A stretch of 17,886 nucleotides of DNA from assembly GCA_003242645.1 (NCBI GenBank), contig QGVC01000029.1:1-17886 (forward strand). Direction: 5' to 3'. Below are positions 1 through 9,404 of the stretch, piece by piece; within the stretch, counting starts at the first letter, position 1; each line of letters starts with the position of its first letter. This DNA comes from Pseudomonadota bacterium. GTDB lineage: Bacteria; Pseudomonadota; Alphaproteobacteria; Rhizobiales; Hyphomicrobiaceae. The position numbers and the translations under genes were made by a program. A model generated the notes under the pieces. The model saw only the letters and a program-made list of their open reading frames with translations, ran no database searches and had not been told where the DNA came from.

Positions 1-213
1 GACGTCGTTTCTGCCTTCCCGCTGAAAGACGAGCAGATGGAGGAGCTGAAGGAGGCTCTGAAGGGATCCGTAGGCAAGAACGTCAAGGTGCGCCTCAAGG
101 TGGATCCCAAGCTTCTCGGCGGGCTCATCGTGAAGATCGGCAGCCGGATGATCGACTCGTCGCTGCGCACGAAACTGAATTCACTCAAGATTCGCATGAA
201 AGAGGTTGGCTGA
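1..213 (+). CDS. atpH: ATP synthase F1 subunit delta, C-terminal part (5' end outside window)
   Basis: Frame 1 is open from the first base to a TGA at 211-213 and encodes the last 70 residues of the delta subunit, the peripheral-stalk protein that links F1 to the F0 b subunits. The stretch containing [20 protein letters not shown], followed by LRTKLNSLK, is the characteristic C-terminal delta/OSCP signature. Full-length family members are about 180-190 residues, so roughly 110 residues lie upstream of the window. The stop overlaps the atpA start by one base (TGATG), which indicates translational coupling. A delta gene heading atpA-G-D-C is the usual F1 operon layout of alphaproteobacteria, whose F0 genes sit elsewhere. 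Confidence 0.95.
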   Translation, partial: DVVSAFPLKDEQMEELKEALKGSVGKNVKVRLKVDPKLLGGLIVKIGSRMIDSSLRTKLNSLKIRMKEVG

Positions 214-1745
214 TGGACATCCGGGCCGCTGAGATCTCCGCAATCCTCAAGGAGCAGATCAAGAACTTCGGCAAAGAGGCCGAGGTCTCGGAAATCGGGC
301 AGGTGCTGTCGGTCGGTGACGGCATCGCGCGTGTTTACGGCCTCGACACCGTCCAAGCCGGCGAGATGGTCGAGTTCCCGAACGGCGTCCGGGGCATGGC
401 GCTCAACCTCGAGACCGACAACGTCGGTGTCGTTATTTTCGGCCCGGACACCGGCATCAAGGAAGGTGACATCGTCAAGCGGACTGGCGCCATCGTCGAC
501 GTGCCCGTGGGCAAGGAGCTTCTCGGCCGCGTCGTCGACGCCCTCGGTAACCCGATCGACGGCAAGGGCCCGATCAATGCGAAGGAGCGCCGGCGTGTGG
601 ACGTGAAGGCGCCCGGCATTCTGCCGCGCAAATCCGTGCACGAGCCAATGGCCACGGGCATCAAGGCCATCGACGCCCTCATTCCCATCGGCCGCGGCCA
701 GCGCGAGCTCATCATCGGCGACCGTCAGACCGGCAAGACCGCAATCATCCTCGACACCTTCCTGAACCAGAAGCCGCTGAACCAGGGCGACGACGAATCC
801 CAAAAGCTCTACTGCATCTACGTTGCCGTCGGTCAGAAGCGCTCGACCGTTGCTCAGTTCGTGAAGGTCCTGGAGGAGCGCGGCGCGCTCGAGTACTCGA
901 TCATCGTCGCTGCAACGGCCTCCGATCCTGCTCCCATGCAGTACTTGGCCCCGTTCGCAGGCTGCACCATGGGTGAGTACTTCCGCGACAACGGCATGCA
1001 TGCCGTGATCGCGTATGACGACCTCTCCAAGCAGGCCGTCGCCTATCGTCAGATGTCGCTGCTGTTGCGCCGCCCGCCGGGCCGCGAGGCGTATCCGGGT
1101 GACGTCTTCTACCTGCACTCGCGCCTGCTGGAGCGTGCCGCGAAGCTCAACGACGAGCACGGTGCAGGCTCTCTGACGGCTCTGCCCGTCATCGAGACGC
1201 AGGCCAACGACGTGTCGGCCTACATTCCGACGAACGTGATTTCGATTACCGACGGCCAGATCTTCCTCGAGACTGATCTGTTTTATCAGGGCATCCGTCC
1301 TGCCGTGAACGTTGGTCTTTCGGTGTCGCGCGTCGGTTCAGCCGCACAGACGAAGGCCATGAAGCAGGTCGCGGGCCGCATCAAGGGCGAGCTCGCTCAG
1401 TACCGCGAATTGGCCGCCTTCGCGCAATTCGGTTCGGACCTCGACGCCACGACGCAGCGCCTCCTTGCCCGCGGTGCACGCCTGACCGAGCTGCTGAAGC
1501 AGCCGCAGTTCTCGCCGCTCAAGATGGAAGAGCAGGTGGTCGTGATCTTCGCCGGTACGCGCGGTTACCTTGATCCTTTGCCTGTGAGCGCCGTCAATCG
1601 TTTCGAGCAGGAGCTGCTGCGTATCATGCGGGATCAGCACGCGGACATCCTCGAGACCATCCGCACGGAGAAGGAGATTTCGCCCGAGACGGAGAAGAAG
1701 CTCGTCGCGGCGATCGACAAGTTCGCCAAGGCATTCACTCCGTAA
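213..1745 (+). CDS. atpA: ATP synthase F1 subunit alpha
   Basis: A 510-residue, full-length alpha subunit, the non-catalytic nucleotide-binding subunit of the F1 hexamer at the cytoplasmic face of the inner membrane. The N-terminal beta-barrel (about 25-95) is followed by the nucleotide-binding domain, with the Walker A loop GDRQTGKT at 169-176 and a Walker B-type AVIAYDD at 264-270. The arginine finger that completes the catalytic site lies in SVSRVG at R373. A C-terminal helical domain follows. The ATG overlaps the atpH stop by one base, so the start is well fixed. Nothing is missing or degenerate. The long spacer after this gene is described separately. Confidence 0.98.
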   Translation: MDIRAAEISAILKEQIKNFGKEAEVSEIGQVLSVGDGIARVYGLDTVQAGEMVEFPNGVRGMALNLETDNVGVVIFGPDTGIKEGDIVKRTGAIVDVPVGKELLGRVVDALGNPIDGKGPINAKERRRVDVKAPGILPRKSVHEPMATGIKAIDALIPIGRGQRELIIGDRQTGKTAIILDTFLNQKPLNQGDDESQKLYCIYVAVGQKRSTVAQFVKVLEERGALEYSIIVAATASDPAPMQYLAPFAGCTMGEYFRDNGMHAVIAYDDLSKQAVAYRQMSLLLRRPPGREAYPGDVFYLHSRLLERAAKLNDEHGAGSLTALPVIETQANDVSAYIPTNVISITDGQIFLETDLFYQGIRPAVNVGLSVSRVGSAAQTKAMKQVAGRIKGELAQYRELAAFAQFGSDLDATTQRLLARGARLTELLKQPQFSPLKMEEQVVVIFAGTRGYLDPLPVSAVNRFEQELLRIMRDQHADILETIRTEKEISPETEKKLVAAIDKFAKAFTP

Positions 1746-1941
1746 CTCCGCATTGTTCTGGCCGTGGGTGGGCGATGGTGGATCGCAGACCCGGGCTAGT
1801 AGGGGAAGGCCGAAGGCTTCGGCTCAAGGGTAGAGCAGGGCCTTCGGCAGAAGTCTTCTAGGTCTCAAATTTCCGCTCGCCACCGACCCGCCTTTCCGAA
1901 GGCGACGCCTAAAGCCGACTGAGGTAGGAAGATACGGCCCG
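1746..1941 (+). other. Long structured spacer between atpA and atpG
   Basis: These 196 non-coding bases inside the operon contrast with spacings of 78, 18 and 35 bp further along. GCCGAA (1809-1814) can pair with TTCGGC (1818-1823) around a 3-base loop. Alternatively GCCGAAGGC (1809-1817) can form nine perfect pairs with GCCTTCGGC (1840-1848). A third hairpin pairs GCCTT (1890-1894) with AAGGC (1899-1903) around TCCG. All use the same GCCTTCGGC-like core. No T-run follows, so this does not look like an intrinsic terminator. RNA processing, stability or a tunable intercistronic structure are inferences. An AGGAAG ribosome-binding site at 1926-1931 serves atpG. No short ORF here looks coding. 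Confidence 0.55.
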
Positions 1942-2832
1942 ATGCCCAGCTTGAAGGACCTGAGAAATCGGATCGCGTCTGTTCGAGCGACGCGTAAGAT
2001 CACCAAGGCCATGCAGATGGTCGCGGCGGCCAAGCTGCGTCGGGCACAAGAGGCAGCGGCTGCGGCGCGCCCCTACGCCGAACGCATGGACCGCATTCTG
2101 GCCAACCTCAATCGGCGCATCACGACTCGAGAGGGGCTTTCCCCGCTACTCGTCGGCACGGGCCGCGACCAGACTCATCTGCTGGTGGTGATGACGGCCG
2201 AGCGCGGCCTCTGCGGTGGCTTCAACGCGAATATCGCCCGCCTTGCGCGGCAGGACATCCAGCGCCTGCAGCAGGAGGGCAAGACGGTCAAGATCCTCAG
2301 CGTTGGCCGCAAAGGCTACGACATCCTGCGCCGGGAGTACGGCGACCTGATCATCGACCGGGTCGACCTTAGAAGCGTGCGCCAGATCGGCTTCGCCCAT
2401 GCCCAGGAGATCGCAAACAAGATCCTGGCTCTATTCGAGAAGGGCGAATTCGACGTTTGCACGCTGTATTTCAGCGAGTTCAAGTCGGTTATCTCACAAA
2501 AACCAACGGCTTTTCAGCTGATTCCCGCGAAGCTGCCTGAAGAGGAGCCGAGCGAGGCGCGCGCCGGAGCCGTGGCTGTTCATGAGTACGAGCCGGGCGA
2601 GCAGGAAATTCTCGAATACCTGCTGATGCGCAATCTCGCGACGCAGATCTTCCGCGGCTTGCTGGAGAACGCAGCCTCCGAGCAGGGCGCGCGCATGACC
2701 GCCATGGACAATGCCTCGCGCAACGCCGAAGAAATGATCGACAGGCTGACCTTGACGTACAACCGCACGCGCCAGGCCCTGATCACCAAGGAGCTGATCG
2801 AGATCATTTCAGGCGCCGAGGCGCTCCGCTGA
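1942..2832 (+). CDS. atpG: ATP synthase F1 subunit gamma
   Basis: A 296-residue gamma subunit, the central rotor shaft that couples proton flow through the F0 c-ring to catalysis in F1. The N-terminal coiled-coil helix shows the family pattern [20 protein letters not shown] (residues 7-26), and the C-terminal helix contains [16 protein letters not shown] just before the stop. The central Rossmann-like region has the expected ERGLCGGFN motif. The length matches alphaproteobacterial gamma subunits (about 290-300). The start is supported by the AGGAAG site 10 bases upstream and by the conserved N-terminus. It lies between atpA and atpD, as in other F1 operons. Confidence 0.97.
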   Translation: MPSLKDLRNRIASVRATRKITKAMQMVAAAKLRRAQEAAAAARPYAERMDRILANLNRRITTREGLSPLLVGTGRDQTHLLVVMTAERGLCGGFNANIARLARQDIQRLQQEGKTVKILSVGRKGYDILRREYGDLIIDRVDLRSVRQIGFAHAQEIANKILALFEKGEFDVCTLYFSEFKSVISQKPTAFQLIPAKLPEEEPSEARAGAVAVHEYEPGEQEILEYLLMRNLATQIFRGLLENAASEQGARMTAMDNASRNAEEMIDRLTLTYNRTRQALITKELIEIISGAEALR

Positions 2833-4344
<1,512 letters not shown>

Positions 4345-4362
4345 AGCGGCAGGGGACTGTCC

Positions 4363-4638
4363 ATGGCCGAAGCAGACAACGCAACAGGCAAGTTCGGCAC
4401 GTGCTGCGATGAGCTGAAAGAGGCCATGGCAGGCGAGGACTTCGAGCCGCTCGTCACCCAAGGTGATGACGGCGTGCTCTACATGACTGTCGGGCTCGTC
4501 GATCTCGAGGACGACGAGTCCGGAATGGTGGATCATCCGATGTACTTCTGCCCGTTCTGCGGCACCCGCCTGCAGACCGAGGAGGAGGTGCAAGCGAAGA
4601 TTGGGGCAACCTCGGACGACGACGAGGATCAAGCCTAG
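4363..4638 (+). CDS. Small acidic protein with CPFCG zinc-ribbon-like motif, between atpD and atpC
   Basis: A 91-residue protein I cannot assign to a named function. It starts 18 bases after the atpD stop behind a purine-rich CAGGGGAC and ends 35 bases before atpC on the same strand, so it almost certainly rides on the atp transcript. It has no signal peptide or membrane segment and is strongly acidic, with an Asp/Glu-rich tail SDDDEDQA. Four cysteines fall in two pairs, CC at 14-15 and CPFC at 63-66 within MYFCPFCGTRLQ, which could bind one zinc ion. The block FEPLVTQGDDGVLYMTVG (27-44) looks like a small folded core. I have the impression that similar small CPFCG-type hypothetical proteins occur elsewhere in proteobacteria, but I cannot verify this. 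A role in ATP synthase assembly or control is only positional inference. It is not the usual alphaproteobacterial F1 zeta inhibitor (DUF1476), which has no CxxC. Confidence 0.85.
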   Translation: MAEADNATGKFGTCCDELKEAMAGEDFEPLVTQGDDGVLYMTVGLVDLEDDESGMVDHPMYFCPFCGTRLQTEEEVQAKIGATSDDDEDQA

Positions 4639-4673
4639 GCGTTTCGGACGCACGCCAAGGCTGAGGAAGGAAC

Positions 4674-5075
4674 ATGGCTGACACGTTCAAGTTCGAGCTG
4701 GTGAGCCCGGAGCGCGTGCTCCTGTCTGAGGACGCGGAGCAGGTCGTGCTGCCGGGTGTGCAAGGCGACTTCGCTGTCCTGCCGAACCACGCGCCAATGT
4801 TGTCGATGCTCCGGCCGGGCGTGCTCGACATCCAGCTGCCGGGCAAGACGCACCGTGTTTTCGTCAAGGGCGGTTTCGCCGAGGTCGAGCCAGATCGCCT
4901 GACTGTGCTGGCACAGACGGCATTCGATGCTGAGGCCTCGACGGCAGCTGGTCTCATCGCTGCCGAACTGGCCAATGCCCAGGCTGAGCTCGACGCGGCG
5001 AAGGATGACGACGCTCGCTTTCTTGCCCAGTCAGCTGTGGACAGCCTGCGTGCGCTACAGTCCGGACGCGCCTGA
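4674..5075 (+). CDS. atpC: ATP synthase F1 subunit epsilon
   Basis: A 133-residue epsilon subunit, the central-stalk protein that binds gamma and the c-ring and can inhibit ATP hydrolysis. The N-terminal beta-sandwich shows the family pattern FELVSPERVLLSEDAEQVVL followed by GDFAVLPNHAPML (about 32-44). The C-terminal helical hairpin (about 88-133) is Ala/Asp-rich. AAGGAA just upstream is a good ribosome-binding site. It is the last gene of the operon. Only 28 bases separate its stop from the stop of the convergent Nudix gene, and I see no strong intrinsic terminator in that gap. Confidence 0.96.
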   Translation: MADTFKFELVSPERVLLSEDAEQVVLPGVQGDFAVLPNHAPMLSMLRPGVLDIQLPGKTHRVFVKGGFAEVEPDRLTVLAQTAFDAEASTAAGLIAAELANAQAELDAAKDDDARFLAQSAVDSLRALQSGRA

Positions 5076-5103
5076 TCTCAACCCTTCGGGCTGCGGTCTC
5101 GCC

Positions 5104-5622
5104 TCACCTCGGTCTTGGCAGTAAATCGGCGAACTCCTCAAACACAGCCTCGTAGCTGGACCGTCTGAACGACGGCGCCAGCTCGATGACTTCACGAGGC
5201 TCAGCCCACCGCCAGGCATCGAACTCCGGTTTGCCCCCGTCGGGCGGCTTCAGGTTGATCTCGCTTTCGTCCCCCAGAAAGCGCATGGCAAACCACCGCT
5301 GACGCTGGCCGGAATAGCGGCCTTTGAGGGCAATGCCGAGCAGTTCCTTGGGGAGATGCCACGTGATCCAGGATCGCGACTTGGACAGCACCTCGACGGA
5401 GGTGACGCCGGTTTCCTCCGCAAGCTCGCGTAGAGCTGCCTCGATCGGCTTCTCGTTTTCGCGAATGCCGCCCTGAGGCATCTGCCATACGGGAGGGGCA
5501 TCGCGCGGAAGCCACTTCGGGCGACGCTGGCCGATCCAAATCTGGCCGAGCCGATTAAGCAACACGATGCCGACGCCACACCGGATCGGCAACTTCTGAG
5601 TCTGCCTGTCCTTCGCACCCAC
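5104..5622 (-). CDS. rppH: RppH-family Nudix hydrolase, first copy
   Basis: A 172-residue Nudix hydrolase of the RNA pyrophosphohydrolase / diadenosine polyphosphate hydrolase family (IalA/RppH type). It is expected to remove pyrophosphate from 5'-triphosphate mRNA ends or to cleave Np(n)N. The diagnostic WQMPQGGI leads into a complete Nudix box at 51-73, with REL..EETGV and metal-binding E66, E69 and E70. PEFDAWRW (about 132-139) is the downstream family motif. The start is GTG at 5620-5622, which gives GVGIVLLN at the normal distance from the N-terminus, with AGGAGA 10 bases upstream. It lies 42 bp downstream of a paralogue of identical length, probably in one transcript. Of the two copies, this one departs more from RppH consensus around the box (GGIRENEKP rather than GGIDPDEDP). 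Confidence 0.9.
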   Translation of the reverse strand: MGAKDRQTQKLPIRCGVGIVLLNRLGQIWIGQRRPKWLPRDAPPVWQMPQGGIRENEKPIEAALRELAEETGVTSVEVLSKSRSWITWHLPKELLGIALKGRYSGQRQRWFAMRFLGDESEINLKPPDGGKPEFDAWRWAEPREVIELAPSFRRSSYEAVFEEFADLLPRPR

Positions 5623-5664
5623 AGCAGGCTGATCTCCTGACGGCTGCTCGAACGCGGCAATCGC

Positions 5665-6183
5665 TTACGACGATGAATCGATGGGTTTGATCAGCGGCGC
5701 GAACGTAGAAATGACTTTCGCGTACACGTCCCGTTTGAAGGGAACGATCAAGGCCGGCAGTTCGTCGAGCAAAGCCCAACGCCACGCGTCGAACTCAGGC
5801 TGGTGAGCACTCGGCGGGCTCAAATTCACCTCGGAGTCGCCGCCAAGGAAGCGGAGCAGAAACCACTTCTGCCGCTGGCCCCTCCAGCGACCGCCCCAGG
5901 CTTTCCCGATCAGGCTCGGAGGCAAGTCGTAGCGGAGCCACTCCGGGTGCTCGGCCACGAACTCAACTGTGTGGATACCGGTTTCCTCCTCCAACTCACG
6001 CAGTGCAGCTTTCCTAGGGTCCTCATCCGGATCGATCCCGCCTTGCGGCATTTGCCACCAGGAGCCACGGCCCTCAGGCTCGTTCGGCGCATCGGCGCGG
6101 CGGCCGACCCACACCAGCCCCTGCCGGTTGACGACCATGATCCCTACACATGGCCGGTAGGCTTGATCGAGATCGCTCGTCAT
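5665..6183 (-). CDS. rppH: RppH-family Nudix hydrolase, second copy
   Basis: A 172-residue Nudix hydrolase, paralogous to its downstream neighbour. N-terminal [20 protein letters not shown] matches RppH/IalA proteins. [10 protein letters not shown] precedes an intact Nudix box at 48-70 with R62, E63, E66 and E67. [13 protein letters not shown] (about 102-114) and PEFDAWRW follow. This copy is closest to canonical RppH and is the better candidate for the housekeeping mRNA 5'-pyrophosphohydrolase. The ATG at 6181-6183 is preceded by a close AGGAG. It is the first gene of the - strand pair, and a 343-bp gene-free region with an inverted repeat lies upstream. In Bartonella the homologous ialA lies beside ctpA, which here is about 6.4 kb away in the opposite orientation. 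Confidence 0.93.
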   Translation of the reverse strand: MTSDLDQAYRPCVGIMVVNRQGLVWVGRRADAPNEPEGRGSWWQMPQGGIDPDEDPRKAALRELEEETGIHTVEFVAEHPEWLRYDLPPSLIGKAWGGRWRGQRQKWFLLRFLGGDSEVNLSPPSAHQPEFDAWRWALLDELPALIVPFKRDVYAKVISTFAPLIKPIDSSS

Positions 6184-6256
6184 GAACTCCTGCCTCTTGC
6201 CCGGACCTCCAGGCCCGGGATTCGGATTCGCCGGGATACCTTCTAATTAGCGATCG

Positions 6257-6272
6257 TGGCACAGCAGTGCCA
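6257..6272 (-). promoter_or_regulatory. Inverted repeat upstream of rppH (possible operator)
   Basis: TGGCAC (6257-6262) and GTGCCA (6267-6272) form a perfect 6-bp inverted repeat around 4 bases, about 75 bp upstream of the second rppH copy. On the - strand it lies 7 bases before TAATTA (6249-6244), a possible -10 element, so the repeat would occupy the -10/-35 spacer. TGGCAC also matches the -24 half of a sigma54 promoter, but the -12 TTGC is absent at the right distance. Both an operator and an RNA hairpin are possible. Confidence 0.3.
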
Positions 6273-6437
6273 TACCAGCCTTGGGCAAATGGCCTGATCC
6301 TGGCGGGCAATAAACGCTTCGGCCTCGCAGTTTCTGGCTCAGCGGCTCCGACAAGAGTTTTCCTGGCCCCTCGTTCAACCCGAGCCACGGAACTATGAAA
6401 CTGGAACAACTAGAAGCGAAGTGGCAGTCGCGCTACC

Positions 6438-6458
6438 TGCCGGTCATTTGCGCCGGCA
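6438..6458 (-). terminator. Hairpin downstream of hbd, possible weak terminator
   Basis: TGCCGG (6438-6443) pairs with CCGGCA (6453-6458) around a 9-base loop, about 70 bases past the hbd stop on the - strand. There is no clear T-run on the transcript side, so it would be a weak or Rho-assisted terminator at best. Confidence 0.25.
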
Positions 6459-6526
6459 CTTCAATCCAGACCAGTTGCCATCCTCGAATGGCGGGTGCGG
6501 ACAGGATATAGAAGTGAACTCCAACT

Positions 6527-7420
6527 TCAGCGCGTTGGCACGGGCGTTTCGCCCCGATAGTCGTAGAAGCCACGCTGCGTTTTGCGGCCGAGCCAACCAG
6601 CCTCAACGTACTTCACCAGCAACGGACACGGGCGATACTTGGAATCGGCCAACCCTTCATAAAGCACCTGCATCACAGAGAGGCAGGTGTCGAGACCAAT
6701 GAAGTCGGCCAGCTCCAGCGGCCCCATCGGGTGATTGGCGCCAAGCCGCATCGCCTTGTCGATCGCCTCAACCGTGCCGACGCCCTCATAAAGCGTGTAA
6801 ACGGCCTCGTTGATCATCGGCAGCAGAATGCGGTTGACGATGAAGGCCGGGAAATCCTCCGCTACGGCGATCGTCTTGCCCAGCGACTCTACGAATGCGC
6901 GGGAGATAGCAAACGTATCGTCCTCCGTCGCTATCCCTCGGATAAGCTCCACGAGCTGCATCACCGGCACAGGATTCATGAAGTGCATGCCGATGAAGCG
7001 CTCCGGTCGCTTCGTAATCGAGGCCAGACGCGTAATGGAGATGGAGGATGTGTTGGAGGCGATGATGGCTTCAGGTTTGAGCTTCGGCGTCAGCTCCGTG
7101 AAGATCTGGCGTTTTATGCTTTCGTTCTCAGTGGCCGCCTCGATCACCAGATCACAGTCCGAAAAGGCATCGTAGTCCGCCGCATATTGGATCCGCCCAA
7201 GCGCAGCTTGCTTATCAGCCTCCGTAATGAGGCCCCGAGCAATCTGCCGGTCCATGTTGCGCGCGATGGTCGCCATTGCCTTGTCGACGACCTCCTTGGA
7301 GATGTCCGTCAAGAGGACGTCATAGCCCGCGAGCGCAACCACGTGGGCAATCCCGCTACCCATTTGGCCGGCGCCGATTACCCCTACCTTCTTGATGGCT
7401 ACCGTGTTTGCTCCTGGCAT
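6527..7420 (-). CDS. hbd: 3-hydroxybutyryl-CoA dehydrogenase
   Basis: A 297-residue NAD(P)-dependent 3-hydroxyacyl-CoA dehydrogenase of the short, single-function type (Hbd/PaaH). It interconverts acetoacetyl-CoA and 3-hydroxybutyryl-CoA in beta-oxidation, PHB or ethylmalonyl-type metabolism. The Rossmann dinucleotide motif GAGQMG is at 16-21, the SNTSS loop at 122-126, and the catalytic pair at H146 in GMHFMNPVPVM and E158. The C-terminal helical domain ends with the family motif GRKTQRGFYDY. It is the third gene of the etfB-etfA-hbd operon, 60 bp after etfA. The direction of metabolic use cannot be read from sequence. Confidence 0.95.
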   Translation of the reverse strand: MPGANTVAIKKVGVIGAGQMGSGIAHVVALAGYDVLLTDISKEVVDKAMATIARNMDRQIARGLITEADKQAALGRIQYAADYDAFSDCDLVIEAATENESIKRQIFTELTPKLKPEAIIASNTSSISITRLASITKRPERFIGMHFMNPVPVMQLVELIRGIATEDDTFAISRAFVESLGKTIAVAEDFPAFIVNRILLPMINEAVYTLYEGVGTVEAIDKAMRLGANHPMGPLELADFIGLDTCLSVMQVLYEGLADSKYRPCPLLVKYVEAGWLGRKTQRGFYDYRGETPVPTR

Positions 7421-7480
7421 CTGGCTGTCTCGTCTTGCAGCTGCGGTTTGAACGGTTCTCGATTCAGCGGTCCGCCGGGA

Positions 7481-8425
7481 TCAATAGCCTGCCTTCTGCA
7501 GCTCGGCATCCAGCTCGGGGAGGGCCTGGAACAGGTCGGCCACGAGCCCGTAATCGGCGACCTGGAAGATCGGCGCCTCGGCATCCTTGTTGATCGCGAC
7601 GATGACCTTGGAGTCCTTCATACCCGCAAGGTGCTGAATGGCCCCCGAAATGCCGACCGCGATGTAAAGCTCCGGCGCTACGACCTTGCCCGTCTGGCCC
7701 ACCTGCCAATCATTCGGGGCGAAGCCGGCATCGACGGCCGCACGGCTGGCCCCCATCGCGGCACCCAGCCGGTCAGCTATCGGCTCGATGTACTTCTTGA
7801 AGTTCTCCGCGGACTGCATGCCACGTCCACCAGAGATGACGATCCGGGCCGCTGTGAGTTCCGGCCGCTCGGACTTGGCCAGCTCAGCCCCTTCGAAGCT
7901 GGACAGCCCGACAGGCTCCGGCACCGAAATCGACTCGATGGTGGCAGATCCCCCTTCCGGCGCTGCCGCGAACGCAGCCGTGCGGACCGTGATGACCTTT
8001 TTGGGCTCGGTCGACTGCACCGTCTGGACGGCATTCCCCGCGTAGATCGGCCGCTCGAAGGTATCGGGCGACTTCACCGCCGTGATGTCGGAGATCTGCA
8101 TGACATCGAGCATGGCGGCGACGCGGGGCAGAATGTTCTTGCCGCGAGCGGTCGAAGGGGCGACGAGTGCATCGTAGTTGGCCATCAGCGGCACGATGAG
8201 CGCCGCCATCTCCTCCGCGATCTGATTTGCCAAATGGGGGGCATCGGCGACGAGGACCTTTGAAACGCCTTCGATCTTGGCAGCCCCCTCCGCCGCCGGA
8301 CGGCAGTTGGACCCCGCCACGAGAATGTGAACCTCACCGCCCAGTGCTGCCGCGGCCGTAACCGCCTTCGCCGTTACCGCGTTGAAGGTGTCGTTCGTGT
8401 GCTCCGCAAGGACCAGCACTGCCAT
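7481..8425 (-). CDS. etfA: Electron transfer flavoprotein subunit alpha
   Basis: A 314-residue ETF alpha subunit, which binds FAD and passes electrons from acyl-CoA and related dehydrogenases to ETF:ubiquinone oxidoreductase. The N-terminal domain (1-185) has the usual [12 protein letters not shown]. The FAD-binding C-terminal domain shows IVISGGRGM (195-203), [20 protein letters not shown] (243-262) and the signature [20 protein letters not shown] (274-293). The ATG shares one base with the etfB stop (TGATG), so translation is coupled and the two subunits are probably made in equal amounts. No residue typical of bifurcating ETFs stands out, and the gene pair plus hbd points to ordinary catabolic electron transfer. 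Confidence 0.97.
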   Translation of the reverse strand: MAVLVLAEHTNDTFNAVTAKAVTAAAALGGEVHILVAGSNCRPAAEGAAKIEGVSKVLVADAPHLANQIAEEMAALIVPLMANYDALVAPSTARGKNILPRVAAMLDVMQISDITAVKSPDTFERPIYAGNAVQTVQSTEPKKVITVRTAAFAAAPEGGSATIESISVPEPVGLSSFEGAELAKSERPELTAARIVISGGRGMQSAENFKKYIEPIADRLGAAMGASRAAVDAGFAPNDWQVGQTGKVVAPELYIAVGISGAIQHLAGMKDSKVIVAINKDAEAPIFQVADYGLVADLFQALPELDAELQKAGY

Positions 8426-9180
8426 CAGATTACCCCCGCTTCTGTTCTGAGCTTCTCGACCAGCTCCGCCACGCTGGACACCTTCACGCCAGCCTTACGG
8501 GCCGGCGGCTCGGATGTCTTCAGGACCTTGAGGCGCGGCGCAATGTCTACGCCGAAGTCAGCCACCTTCTTCACATCCAGCGGCTTCTTCTTCGCCTTCA
8601 TGATGTTGGGCAGAGAGGCATAGCGCGGCTCGTTGAGACGCAAATCCGTCGTCACGACCGCAGGAAGCTTCAACTTCAACGTCTCGAGGCCGCCATCGAC
8701 CTCACGCGTCACTCGGGCATCGCCGTCCTCGATCACGAGCTTGGAGGCGAATGTCGCCTGGGGCCATCCCAGTAGAGCCGCCAACATCTGGCCCGTCTGA
8801 TTGCAGTCGTCGTCGATGGCCTGTTTCCCGAGAATGACAAGACTGGGCTGCTCCTCCTGAACCACGGCCTTGAGCAGCTTGGCGACGGCCAGCGGCTCGA
8901 CAGTCACACCCTCATCCGTCTCGATCAAAATGCCGCGATCCGCGCCCATGGCCAACGCCGTGCGGATCGTCTCCTGCGCCTTGCTGGGCCCGATCGATAC
9001 AGCCACGATCTCGCTGGCGACGCCCTTCTCCTTCAACCGGATCGCCTCCTCGACCGCGATCTCGTCGAAGGGATTCATCGACATCTTGACGTTGGCGAGC
9101 TCCACCCCCGAGCCGTCCGGCTTCACTCGGATTTTCACATTGAAATCAACCACGCGCTTGACGGGCACGAGGACTTTCAT
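8425..9180 (-). CDS. etfB: Electron transfer flavoprotein subunit beta
   Basis: A 251-residue ETF beta subunit, which holds AMP and carries the recognition loop that docks onto partner dehydrogenases. [17 protein letters not shown] is the normal N-terminus. [10 protein letters not shown] (about 125-134) is the conserved nucleotide-binding segment, and [15 protein letters not shown] (about 201-215) contains the recognition-loop leucine. The start has an AGGAGA site 10 bases upstream. It is the first gene of the etfB-etfA-hbd operon, downstream of a good promoter candidate with an inverted repeat at its predicted start point. Confidence 0.97.
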   Translation of the reverse strand: MKVLVPVKRVVDFNVKIRVKPDGSGVELANVKMSMNPFDEIAVEEAIRLKEKGVASEIVAVSIGPSKAQETIRTALAMGADRGILIETDEGVTVEPLAVAKLLKAVVQEEQPSLVILGKQAIDDDCNQTGQMLAALLGWPQATFASKLVIEDGDARVTREVDGGLETLKLKLPAVVTTDLRLNEPRYASLPNIMKAKKKPLDVKKVADFGVDIAPRLKVLKTSEPPARKAGVKVSSVAELVEKLRTEAGVI

Positions 9181-9307
9181 GATCCCGAGTTCTCCTAATT
9201 CTCCAGCAATCGGCGTGCGGTCGCGCTGCCCGCGAGCCTTTCAGAAATGGCGCATTCCGGGATGAAGCGTCTCAATCCCCGAAACCAGCCCGGCGCAGTC
9301 CGCATCC

Positions 9308-9355
9308 TTCGCACATGCGAAAAGGCACCGTATGCTCACGTTTTCAGCAAGTCAA
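9308..9355 (-). promoter_or_regulatory. Promoter of etfB-etfA-hbd with operator-like inverted repeat
   Basis: Read on the - strand, TTGACT (9355-9350) and TACGGT (9332-9327) are separated by exactly 17 bases and fit a sigma70-type -35/-10 pair, with five and three matches to consensus. Immediately downstream, over the predicted transcription start, lies the perfect inverted repeat TTCGCA-CA-TGCGAA (9308-9321). That position is typical of a repressor operator. The 5' leader would be about 140 bases. This is prediction by eye only, and no regulator gene is adjacent. Confidence 0.45.
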
Positions 9356-9404
9356 TCATTCGGTTGGCAGGATGACTCGCACTTATTCGTTCTGGTTGAT
9401 GCTG

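Larger units (their letters stand above)
6184..6526. other. Gene-free region between rppH and hbd
   Basis: These 343 bases carry no ORF I consider coding; the short frames crossing it on both strands lack family-like sequence and mostly overlap real genes. It must hold the 5' region of the rppH pair and the 3' end of the etfBA-hbd transcript. Visible structure is limited to the inverted repeat at 6257-6272 with a possible -10 at 6244-6249, and a hairpin at 6438-6458, both listed separately. I found no tRNA and no repeat family. Confidence 0.6.

Noticed and set aside
5076..5103. CCCTTCGGG mini-hairpin as a terminator between atpC and rppH
   Set aside because: The stem is only three base pairs with no T-run; too weak to call.
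6257..6272. Sigma54 promoter upstream of rppH
   Set aside because: TGGCAC matches the -24 half, but no TTGC-type -12 element occurs at the required spacing; the palindrome explains the match better.
6370..6384. T-arm-like CTCG-TTCAACC-CGAG suggesting a tRNA
   Set aside because: The stem is only 4 bp, no matching acceptor stem or D/anticodon arms are found at tRNA distances on either strand.
6421..6702. 93-codon + strand frame crossing the hbd 3' end
   Set aside because: Half of it is antisense to hbd, there is no good ribosome-binding site, and the translation shows no family features.
6731..8263. 510-codon open frame on the + strand opposite hbd and etfA
   Set aside because: It is antisense across two conserved genes, including their intergenic gap, with Arg/His-rich composition and no domain; it is a compositional shadow.
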